Below, piece by piece: positions 16,564 to 23,952 of a stretch of 48,857 nucleotides of DNA. The notes under the pieces were generated by a model. It saw only the letters and a program-made list of their open reading frames with translations. It was not told where the DNA came from and made no database searches. The DNA comes from Bacteroidota bacterium (GTDB lineage: Bacteria > Bacteroidota > Bacteroidia > B-17B0 > Aurantibacillaceae), in assembly GCA_021323535.1 (NCBI GenBank), contig JAJONO010000030.1, positions 1 to 48,857 of the forward strand, given 5' to 3'. A program made the position numbers and the translations under genes. The number at the start of each line of letters is the position of its first letter. Position 1 is the stretch's first letter.

Positions 16564-17910
16564 TTAATGAAACGCAAGGCTAAAAATTGTTCCCTCTCCT
16601 TCCTTCGACTGAACCCTGATATTTCCTTTGTGAAGCATCATCACCTGCTTACATAAACTCAATCCCACACCACTTCCGGATTTTTTTGTGCTGAAGAACG
16701 GGATGAAGATCTTATCAAGTAATTCCTGATTGATACCAACTCCATTATCCATTACTTTAATAGTGATGCGACCATTGAGCGCGGCGTCTCCCGAAATAAC
16801 AATTTTTGGTTGTTCAACTTCTTTCACTGCGTCAATAGCGTTAAGAAGAAGATTAATGAGTACCTGCTCCAGCAGATTAGAATCCGCTTCGAGTGTGAGG
16901 AAAGGATCGCGCAAAACGATCTCGAGGTTTATCTTTTTCTTTTCTAATGTTGGCGCCATTAATTGCTGAACGTGGTCGAATAATTCTATGAGTAATACTT
17001 TAGATACATTAGCTTTTGTGATCTTACTCAGGCTCCGGTAAGTCTCTGTAAATTTTAAAAGTCCTTCGCTTCTTTTCTGAATCGTGCTTATTCCCGTTTC
17101 AATATCACTGAGCGCTTCGGCCGAAGTTCCTGATTTGTCCATTGACTCAGAGATCCTTCCCTTAAGTGTTTCGGCAAGCGAAGAAATAGGCGCCACTGAG
17201 TTCATGATCTCATGCGTCATTACACTCAGAAGCTTCTGCCAGGCTTTTGACTCGCTTTCATCCAGGGCTTCATTAATATTCTGAAAGGCAACCAGTTTAA
17301 ATGTTTTGCCTTCATTCTCAAAAGTTGTTGCCGACAATAAAATTTTATAGTCATTTTTATCGCGTGAAACCGAACTTACCACATTGTTACCAGCTTCAAG
17401 ATTTAAAACCTGTTCGTACAGTTCCTTGTTTCGTTTCTCCATCGAATGAACGGTTTTAAGATAAGGGATCTGCAATAAATTTTTGAGGGATTCGTTCATC
17501 CATAGAATTTCTCCGCTTTCGGTTTCATACGATAAAATTCCTGTGTCAACAATTTCAAGAATGGTTTTGAGATGAAGGTATTGCGTTTCTTTTTCTTTAC
17601 TGATGACTTTAAACGTAGAATTAATTTCGTTAAAACCCGAACGGAAAGGTTGTAATTCTTTTGGGGCGCGTTTTACTTCAAAATGGCGGGAGAAATCTCT
17701 GTAATGTACCGACTCTACAAATTGTTCGATCTCGCTCTGCGCTTTTTTATGAAAACGGTAATAATCGTAGAATTGAAAAATGATTACCGGAATAATTAAT
17801 GCTTCAAGCCAGTACCATTGTTTCAGAATACAGAATGAAGCCGCGAACATTGTTATAAAAACAAGAATGGCCCTGATAAGTATGTTCCACCCCGAGTTTT
17901 TAAATTTCAT
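16564..17910 (-). CDS. NtrY-like membrane sensor histidine kinase (pair 2)
   Basis: The 448-residue protein has two membrane helices at about residues 10-28 and 30-48 with a very short loop. A PAS-like domain containing IVDTGILSYETESGEILWMN follows. The HisKA motif is MTHEIMNSVAPISSL (His near 232). The HATPase domain shows NLLLNAIDAV, DNGVGI and GSGVGLSLCKQV. It is a clear paralogue of kinase 1: same length, same position of the histidine, same HEIMNS text. It overlaps its regulator gene by 11 bp, mirroring pair 1. The duplication and inversion of the whole pair suggests related but distinct inputs. Confidence 0.93.
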   Translation of the reverse strand: MKFKNSGWNILIRAILVFITMFAASFCILKQWYWLEALIIPVIIFQFYDYYRFHKKAQSEIEQFVESVHYRDFSRHFEVKRAPKELQPFRSGFNEINSTFKVISKEKETQYLHLKTILEIVDTGILSYETESGEILWMNESLKNLLQIPYLKTVHSMEKRNKELYEQVLNLEAGNNVVSSVSRDKNDYKILLSATTFENEGKTFKLVAFQNINEALDESESKAWQKLLSVMTHEIMNSVAPISSLAETLKGRISESMDKSGTSAEALSDIETGISTIQKRSEGLLKFTETYRSLSKITKANVSKVLLIELFDHVQQLMAPTLEKKKINLEIVLRDPFLTLEADSNLLEQVLINLLLNAIDAVKEVEQPKIVISGDAALNGRITIKVMDNGVGINQELLDKIFIPFFSTKKSGSGVGLSLCKQVMMLHKGNIRVQSKEGEGTIFSLAFH

Positions 17911-19252
17911 ATTTGCTCAGTCTTCTATAGAGCGCCGTCCGGGTAATGCCAAGTTCCTTCGCGGCTTTTGTGATATTACCGTTATTTTTTTCGATCACAC
18001 GAAGAATGGTTTGTTTTTCGATGGTACTCAATTTCGTCTCACTTTCTTCTTCCGTCATTATTTTTGTTCCTGTTTCAAGAGGAGAAAAAATCAGGTCGCC
18101 CGGTTGGAGTGTTTCCGAATCGGCCATGATCACCGCGCGTTCAATAATGTATTGCAGTTCGCGTACGTTTCCGGGGAAGTGATAATCATTTAACCTGGCA
18201 ATGGCTTTTTCGCTGAGTGTTGCTTCCGGTTTAAAATATTTATTGCCGTAAAAATTCAGAAAATGCTTGGCGAGTAAAGCAATATCGCTTTTTCTTGAAC
18301 GTAATGGCGGCACAATGATCTCTACCGTATTTATCCTGTAAATTAAATCCTTTCTGAATTTATTTTCGTTGGCGAGTTCTGTCAGCGGTAAATTCGTTGC
18401 GCAGATAAGACGTATATCAATAGGAATGTTTGTGTTGGTTCCTAATCGTGTTACTTGCCTGTTCTGAAGCACAGTCAACAATTTGGCTTGTTGCTGCAAG
18501 GAGATATTTCCGATCTCATCCATAAAAAGTGTTCCGCCATTGACCGCTTCAAACCTTCCTTGTCGGTCCTCTCTCGCGTCGGTAAAGGCGCCTTTTTTAT
18601 GTCCGAATAATTCACTCTCGAATAAACTTTCTGTCAGGGCCCCCACATCTACTTTTACATAAGGTTGTTTGGAGCGTAATGATTTATGGTGAATCGCTTT
18701 TGCGATCAGATCTTTTCCCGTTCCATTTTCTCCAAGAATAAGAATGTTGGCGTCGGTTGGCGCTACTTTCTCAATCTTGCTGAAAATATCTTTCATAACA
18801 TCGCTATCACCAATGAGACCAAGTTCGTCGTAATTCTTAGCAGTAATAGAAGTAGTCTGAGAATCTTTTTTTTCGAGAATAACTTCAATGGCGTCGACAA
18901 GCTTTTGGTTGTTCCACGGCTTCACAATAAAATCGCTGGCCCCTTCTTTCAATGAACGAATGGCAAGATCAATATCTGCGTAGGCGGTGATCATGATTAC
19001 CGACACGGATGGTTTTGTTTCCTTGATCTTTCTTAGCCAGTAAATTCCTTCGTTACCCGTATTAATGGACGCGTTGAAATTCATGTCGAGCAGAATAAGA
19101 TCGAACGAATATTTTTTCAGTAACGATAAAAGGTTCTCAGGATTTTTTTCGGTGATGACTTCCTTCGCTTCCTTCTTTAAAAGTAAACTGATGGCCGTGA
19201 GAACATCTTTATCATCATCGAGTACAAGTATAGAAGCCTGTTTTAAATTCAC
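17900..19252 (-). CDS. NtrC-family sigma-54 activator, response regulator (pair 2)
   Basis: The 450-residue protein starts with GTG at 19252. Its receiver has DD at 12-13, D56 and K in FIVKPWN. The AAA+ domain has GENGTGKD, Walker B LFMDEIG and the variant loop GAFTDA. The C-terminal Fis HTH reads NITKAAKELGITRTALYRRL. It is the paralogue of the regulator at 13008. Its gene diverges from the seven-permease operon across 312 bp, so that operon is the likely target. A strong sigma-54-like site lies just upstream of its own start, which suggests autoregulation. Confidence 0.95.
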   Translation of the reverse strand: MNLKQASILVLDDDKDVLTAISLLLKKEAKEVITEKNPENLLSLLKKYSFDLILLDMNFNASINTGNEGIYWLRKIKETKPSVSVIMITAYADIDLAIRSLKEGASDFIVKPWNNQKLVDAIEVILEKKDSQTTSITAKNYDELGLIGDSDVMKDIFSKIEKVAPTDANILILGENGTGKDLIAKAIHHKSLRSKQPYVKVDVGALTESLFESELFGHKKGAFTDAREDRQGRFEAVNGGTLFMDEIGNISLQQQAKLLTVLQNRQVTRLGTNTNIPIDIRLICATNLPLTELANENKFRKDLIYRINTVEIIVPPLRSRKSDIALLAKHFLNFYGNKYFKPEATLSEKAIARLNDYHFPGNVRELQYIIERAVIMADSETLQPGDLIFSPLETGTKIMTEEESETKLSTIEKQTILRVIEKNNGNITKAAKELGITRTALYRRLSKYEI

Positions 19253-19266
19253 TTATTTAATTTTAT

Positions 19267-19282
19267 TGCAATACACTAACCA
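19267..19282 (-). promoter_or_regulatory. candidate sigma-54 promoter of regulator/kinase pair 2
   Basis: The minus strand reads TGGTTAGTGTATTGCA. It has TGG at -24 and a perfect TTGCA at -12, with GG and GC 10 bp apart. Predicted transcription starts near 19256, only about 4 nt before the GTG at 19252, so the mRNA would be almost leaderless or the true start codon lies further in. The site supports self-activation by the encoded sigma-54 activator. Confidence 0.45.
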
Positions 19283-19355
19283 GTATTGTACCGAAAGTTA
19301 ATTATTTGAGAGAAAACTATTTATATAAAACGATAATATTAAAGTGTATCAAAAG

Positions 19356-19389
19356 CGGACAGTTTACGTTCACCACCGGACAATTCCCG
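19356..19389. promoter_or_regulatory. direct repeat CGGACARTT, 21-bp period, possible activator sites
   Basis: CGGACAGTTTACG (19356-19368) and CGGACAATTCCCG (19377-19389) repeat with a 21-bp period, two helical turns. They lie 100-135 bp upstream of the minus sigma-54-like promoter and a similar distance upstream of the plus-strand exporter leader. That is a usual distance for sigma-54 activator sites. Binding by regulator 2 is an inference. Confidence 0.35.
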
Positions 19390-19448
19390 TGCTGCCTAAT
19401 AATCCTAACATGCTGGTTTTTAGATAGTAAGAATAATGGCACAATATT

Positions 19449-19460
19449 CTCCTATAGGAG
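19449..19460. repeat. 12-bp perfect palindrome in the exporter leader
   Basis: CTCCTATAGGAG is its own reverse complement. It stands 3 bp before a longer nested inverted repeat in the leader of the exporter operon. It may be an operator or part of the same structured element. Confidence 0.4.
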
Positions 19461-19463
19461 CCG

Positions 19464-19554
19464 ATTTCATGTTAATTCTTCATTGGGCATGGTTCTGTTA
19501 AAGCTGCAACATACAGAACCATGCTTTTTTGAAATCCTTAACTTAACATGAAAT
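19464..19554 (+). repeat. nested inverted repeats in the exporter leader (outer arms)
   Basis: ATTTCATGTTAA (19464-19475) is repeated in perfect inverse as TTAACATGAAAT (19543-19554), only 10 bp before the ATG of the fusion-protein gene. The pair encloses a second perfect 12-bp hairpin. The right arm would hide the translation start region if the outer stem forms in RNA. It may be a conditional leader or a small mobile palindromic element. Confidence 0.5.
19487..19530 (+). terminator. intrinsic terminator-like hairpin inside the exporter leader
   Basis: A perfect 12-bp stem GCATGGTTCTGT / ACAGAACCATGC (19487-19498 and 19513-19524) with a 14-nt loop is followed directly by six T residues. This is the form of a rho-independent terminator. 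It lies upstream of the exporter's first gene and downstream of no credible plus-strand gene, so it looks like an attenuator. A TGG-N11-GC sigma-54-like match (19490-19504) overlaps it. Confidence 0.5.
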
Positions 19555-19564
19555 ACAATACAGT

Positions 19565-20827
19565 ATGGACAGAGCCATTGAAAAGAAAAAGTGGAACAGT
19601 AAAAAAATTATGATCATCGGAATTGCTTCCGGTATTGTTCTCTTGATTGCACTTAGTATTTATTTTACCTCGGGAGGTTCAAAATTAAATGTAAACACCG
19701 AACGATTAACCATCAGTGAAGTTAAGAAAGGACCATTCAAAGAATTTATTCCTGTGAATGGAATAGTACTTCCTCTCACAACCATTTATCTCGATGCTAT
19801 GGAAGGCGGAAGAGTGGAAGAGAAATTTGTAGAAGACGGAGCCATGATGAAACAAGGCGATCCTATTTTAAAATTATCTAATACTGATCTTGAACTCAGC
19901 CTCGCCAACCAGGAAACGTCTGTATTCAATCTCTTAACACAGATGCAGATCTCCAGAAACGCCGCCAAGCAAAATACCATTATGAAACTTAACCAGGGAA
20001 CTGATGTTGAAAGTTCATATAAAGAAGCGGAACGCATTTATTTTCTTAACAAAAAACTTTACGAAGACAAAGCCATCTCGCAACAGGAGTTTAAGCAATC
20101 TGAAAATAATTTCAATTATTATGTCCAGAAGAAAAAACTCACGGAACAGATCCTTAAATCCGATTCTCTTTCTACAAAAGAGGAAATGAGCCAGGCCCAG
20201 GAATCCTATAAACGAACTCAGGAAGCATTGAGGATCATGCGTAAAAAAGTAGAAGATCTTATTGTGCGCGCGCCAATAGACGGGCAATTAACTTCACTGG
20301 ATGCTGAAATCGGTCAGAATAAAAACAAAGGCGAACGTTTAGGGCAAATTGATGTGACCACCGGGTTTAAAGTAAGAGTAGAAATTGATGAGCATTATAT
20401 TTCAAGAATTTTCAGCGGTCTGGTTGGCGAATTTACTTTCGCGGGTAAGGATTACAAACTGGCCATTCATAAAGTGTATTCACAGGTGAAGAACGGAAAG
20501 TTTCAGGTGGATATGAAATTTGAAGGCGACGTGCCTAAGGAGATCCGTCGCGGACAAACCTTACAGATACGCCTTGCGCTCAGTGACGAAACACAGGCAT
20601 TACTTCTTGCAAAGGGAGGATTTTATCAGCAAACCGGAGGCAACTGGGTATTTAAATTAAATGATGATGGATCGGTTGCTTATAAAGTAGATGTTCAGCT
20701 TGGTCGTCAGAATCCGGAATATTACGAAGTTATTTCAGGTTTGGAGCCCGGAGACAAAGTCATCACTTCCGGTTACGATAATTATGAAAATACGCAAGAG
20801 CTGATTTTAAAAGAAACAGCGAAGTAA
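19565..20827 (+). CDS. HlyD/MacA-type membrane fusion protein (periplasmic adaptor)
   Basis: The 420-residue protein has a cytosolic tail KKKWNSKK and one membrane helix at about residues 15-35. A first beta/lipoyl half follows (VNGIVLPLTTIYLDAMEGGRV), then a long alpha-helical hairpin at about 110-235 rich in Q, E and K. A second lipoyl half (VEDLIVRAPIDGQL), a beta-barrel and a membrane-proximal domain (VISGLEPGDKVITSG) end it. It bridges an inner-membrane ABC permease and TolC. It is the first gene of the operon and the only adaptor in the window, so all seven permeases presumably share it. Its leader is highly structured. Confidence 0.93.
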   Translation: MDRAIEKKKWNSKKIMIIGIASGIVLLIALSIYFTSGGSKLNVNTERLTISEVKKGPFKEFIPVNGIVLPLTTIYLDAMEGGRVEEKFVEDGAMMKQGDPILKLSNTDLELSLANQETSVFNLLTQMQISRNAAKQNTIMKLNQGTDVESSYKEAERIYFLNKKLYEDKAISQQEFKQSENNFNYYVQKKKLTEQILKSDSLSTKEEMSQAQESYKRTQEALRIMRKKVEDLIVRAPIDGQLTSLDAEIGQNKNKGERLGQIDVTTGFKVRVEIDEHYISRIFSGLVGEFTFAGKDYKLAIHKVYSQVKNGKFQVDMKFEGDVPKEIRRGQTLQIRLALSDETQALLLAKGGFYQQTGGNWVFKLNDDGSVAYKVDVQLGRQNPEYYEVISGLEPGDKVITSGYDNYENTQELILKETAK

Positions 20828-20868
20828 TATTAATAACTAAAAATTGAGAACTAAAAACTATTTAAAGT

Positions 20869-21546
20869 ATGATAAAAGTAAATAACCTCGAAAAAATCTA
20901 CCGCACCGAAGACATTGAAACCGTGGCGCTGAATAATATTTCTTTCGAAATTAAAGAAGGAGAATTTGTTGCCATCATGGGCCCTTCGGGTTGTGGAAAA
21001 TCAACCCTGCTAAACATTATTGGTCTGCTCGATGATCTCGACGCGGGAAGTTTTATGTTCAATGGAACAGAGGTCGCAAAGTTCAGGGAACGTCAGCGTG
21101 CCGAAATGCGTAAACACAACATCGGGTTTGTATTTCAGAGTTTCAATCTTATTGATGAGCTCACTGTATTTGAAAATGTAGAGCTGCCATTGATCTATAC
21201 CGGCGTTGGCACTTCAGAGCGTAAAAAGATTGTTGACGAAGTGTTGGATAAAATTCAGATCGCGCATCGCCGTAACCATTACCCTCAGCAACTTTCCGGC
21301 GGTCAGCAACAACGTGTAGCTGTGGCAAGGGCCGTAGTTAACAAACCGAAGCTGATCCTCGCCGATGAGCCAACAGGAAATCTCGATTCGCGTAATGGCA
21401 ATGATGTTATGCAGTTACTTACTGATTTAAATGAGCAGGGAACCACCATTATCATGGTAACTCACTCCGAGCACGACGCACGTTACACACACCGCATCAT
21501 TAATATGCTCGATGGACAAATTGTTACGCAGAACATAAAAGTGTAA
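20869..21546 (+). CDS. LolD/MacB-type ABC transporter ATPase 1
   Basis: The 225-residue ATPase has Walker [10 protein letters not shown] near residue 38, signature [14 protein letters not shown] near 141, Walker [14 protein letters not shown] and the VTHSEH switch histidine. All catalytic motifs are intact. It closely resembles the satellite ATPase at 12130 (for example YRTEDIETVAL against [11 protein letters not shown]), so the two probably arose by duplication. It starts 41 bp after the adaptor gene and ends 2 bp before permease 1, so it belongs to the exporter operon and should energise the permeases. Confidence 0.95.
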   Translation: MIKVNNLEKIYRTEDIETVALNNISFEIKEGEFVAIMGPSGCGKSTLLNIIGLLDDLDAGSFMFNGTEVAKFRERQRAEMRKHNIGFVFQSFNLIDELTVFENVELPLIYTGVGTSERKKIVDEVLDKIQIAHRRNHYPQQLSGGQQQRVAVARAVVNKPKLILADEPTGNLDSRNGNDVMQLLTDLNEQGTTIIMVTHSEHDARYTHRIINMLDGQIVTQNIKV

Positions 21547-21548
21547 GG

Positions 21549-23948
21549 ATGTTTAAGAATTACATAAAAATTGCATGGCGTAACATTGGAAAAAACAAGT
21601 TATTCTCTGCTATAAATATCGCAGGACTTTCAGTAGGAATTACCTGCTGCATACTTATTTTCCTTTACGTACAAAATGAATTGAGTTTTGATAAATTTCA
21701 TGAGAAAGCGGATAGAATTGTACGTCTCACTCCATTGGCGCACCAACCCAAAAGCACAGAGCATTTCTCGTCCTCTTCACCCATTATGTCACAGAAACTA
21801 CATGCTGCTTTTCCAAGTATTGAGAACACTGTACGTTTTATAGGTTCAGGAAGGCCTTTATCCTATAACAATAAGAAGTTATACGAAACAAAAATAATTT
21901 TTGCCGACTCCACTTTCTTTGATGTATTTACATTTCCAATGATTGAAGGCGAGCCTTCAAAAGCCCTCACTGCGCCTTACAGCATTGTTATCACAGAATC
22001 TACCGCGAAGAAATATTTCGGGAATGAAAACGCCTTCGGTAAAATGATGCAGCTTTCAGATACACTGAATGTGATGGTAAAAGGAATCATTAAAGATGTG
22101 CCGCAGAATTCACATTTTACGTTTGACTGTGTTGTTTCAAGAAGCACGCTGGCGGACATGAGGAAGGCAGACATTGAAGGCTGGAAAGAAAATGAAGAAA
22201 GTTGGTTTAATTGTGATTCTTATTCGTATTTATTGATACGTGAAGATGTGAACATTCAGGCGCTGGAAGACAGAGCCAATAAATTCATGGAGCGCGAAAT
22301 GACAAACATCAAAAAAGAGGTTGGTATATGGTTTACGGTGGATTTTCAGCCTTTAACCGATATTCATTTAAAGTCCGACTTTGACGCAGAAACAAAAGGA
22401 ACAAACAACAGTGATATAACCTATGTGTACATTTTTTCGGGAACAGCAATTCTGATCCTGTTAATTGCCTGTTGCAACTTTATTAATTTATCTACTGCAA
22501 AATCATTGAACCGTTCCAAGGAAATTGGTTTACGAAAAGTAATAGGAGCGAGACGAATACAACTCATCATGCAGTTTCTTGGGGAATCACTTGTGTTCTC
22601 AGCAATTGCCAGTGTACTCTCCCTCATCCTGCTTCTGGTATTCATTCCGGTATTCAATTCTTTTATAGGCACTGAACTCTCTATGAATGTGAGCGTCATC
22701 TGGATTTATCTTGCCATTGTATTTTGTGTTGGTTTACTGGCAGGATTGTATCCGGCTCTTTTAATGTCGTCGTTCGCTCCTATCCGTTCATTAAAAGGAA
22801 ATATCACACATGGAATAGCCGATATTATTTTCCGGAAGGGACTCGTTGTGTTCCAGTTTTCAATTGCCGTTATTCTCATTATCTGCACTTCCCTGATTCT
22901 CGATCAGCTAAGTTTCATGCAAAACAGAAAAATAGGAATTAATAAAGAACAGGTACTCGCCATACAACTAAGCGTGAAAGATCATAACAAAGCCAAAGTA
23001 ATACTAGAGGAGTTAAAACGCAATCCGAAAATTGTAGCCGGGACCCTGAACAGTTTCAATTTTAAATCAATGGCGTATATCACTCTTTTACCCGAAGGCG
23101 CCGCACAGAATGAACTCACGGCATGCAATGTATTTTCCTGCGATGAAGATTTTCTGAAAACCATGAATATCAAAATCGTGAGCGGACGCGATTTTTCCAG
23201 AGATTTTCCAAGCGACGAGAAAGAAGCGTTTATTGTGAATGAAGCGGCTGTAAAAGAATTCGGATGGAAAACGCCAAAGGAGGCCCTTGGAAAAAAAATC
23301 GAATGGGCCTATGGTAAAACGGGACAAGTGATTGGTGTTACAGAAGACTTCAACTATAAGTCGCTGCACGAAAATGTGGCCCCTGTGCTTATTCATATTT
23401 TTAAGCCCTGGTACAGTAATGTGACGCTGCGTTTAAAAACCGACAATCTTACTCAAACCATGCAGGAACTTGAAACCACCTGGAAAAAAACCGCGATTGA
23501 AAGTCCCTTTAAATATTCTTTCCTTGAGGATGATTTCAACAGCCTGTATCGCTCCGAACAAAATCTGCGCTCTGTTCTCGGCGGCTTTACTTTTCTTTCT
23601 ATCGTAGTGGCTTGTTTAGGATTGTTTGGACTTGCCGCGTTTACCATTAAACAACGCTACAAGGAAATAGGTATCAGAAAAGTACTTGGCTCCAGCGTAA
23701 CAGGAATTGTACAACTATTGTCGAAGGATTTTTTAAAACTGGTTGTGATTTCCGTAGTGATAGCTGCTCCTGTTGCATGGTACGCCATGCATAAATGGCT
23801 GCAGGATTTCGCCTACAGAACCAATATCAGTTTATGGGTTTTTGTTGTTGCGGGAGCGCTTGCCATTCTCATTGCCTTTGGAACGGTTTGTTTCCAGGCA
23901 ATTCGTGCCGCTGTTGCAAATCCTGTTAAGAGTTTAAGAACGGAATAG
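21549..23948 (+). CDS. MacB/FtsX-type permease 1 of the array (subclass A)
   Basis: The 799-residue protein has helix 1 at about residues 19-41 (GLSVGITCCILIFLYVQNEL) and the first periplasmic domain with PLTDIHLKS. FtsX bundle 1 runs from about 285 with CCNFINLSTAKS and RSKEIGLRKVIGA. The mid helix is near 430-450, the second periplasmic domain at 455-670, and FtsX bundle 2 from about 677 with YKEIGIRKVLGSS. The C-terminal tail is NPVKSLRTE. Two FtsX modules in one chain mean that one polypeptide could form a complete pseudo-dimeric permease. The gene is 2 bp after ATPase 1 and 4 bp before permease 2, so it is the best candidate core partner of both. Confidence 0.94.
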   Translation: MFKNYIKIAWRNIGKNKLFSAINIAGLSVGITCCILIFLYVQNELSFDKFHEKADRIVRLTPLAHQPKSTEHFSSSSPIMSQKLHAAFPSIENTVRFIGSGRPLSYNNKKLYETKIIFADSTFFDVFTFPMIEGEPSKALTAPYSIVITESTAKKYFGNENAFGKMMQLSDTLNVMVKGIIKDVPQNSHFTFDCVVSRSTLADMRKADIEGWKENEESWFNCDSYSYLLIREDVNIQALEDRANKFMEREMTNIKKEVGIWFTVDFQPLTDIHLKSDFDAETKGTNNSDITYVYIFSGTAILILLIACCNFINLSTAKSLNRSKEIGLRKVIGARRIQLIMQFLGESLVFSAIASVLSLILLLVFIPVFNSFIGTELSMNVSVIWIYLAIVFCVGLLAGLYPALLMSSFAPIRSLKGNITHGIADIIFRKGLVVFQFSIAVILIICTSLILDQLSFMQNRKIGINKEQVLAIQLSVKDHNKAKVILEELKRNPKIVAGTLNSFNFKSMAYITLLPEGAAQNELTACNVFSCDEDFLKTMNIKIVSGRDFSRDFPSDEKEAFIVNEAAVKEFGWKTPKEALGKKIEWAYGKTGQVIGVTEDFNYKSLHENVAPVLIHIFKPWYSNVTLRLKTDNLTQTMQELETTWKKTAIESPFKYSFLEDDFNSLYRSEQNLRSVLGGFTFLSIVVACLGLFGLAAFTIKQRYKEIGIRKVLGSSVTGIVQLLSKDFLKLVVISVVIAAPVAWYAMHKWLQDFAYRTNISLWVFVVAGALAILIAFGTVCFQAIRAAVANPVKSLRTE

Positions 23949-23952
23949 ATCC

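Noticed and set aside
19437-19451. TGGCAC as a sigma-54 -24 box upstream of the fusion-protein gene
   Set aside because: The -24 half is perfect, but the -12 half reads TCTC at the right distance, lacking the GC pair.
19306-19551. Open frame of 81 codons in the exporter leader
   Set aside because: The product is Cys/Phe/Leu-rich without any domain pattern, and it runs through the nested inverted repeats; it is more likely chance in regulatory DNA.
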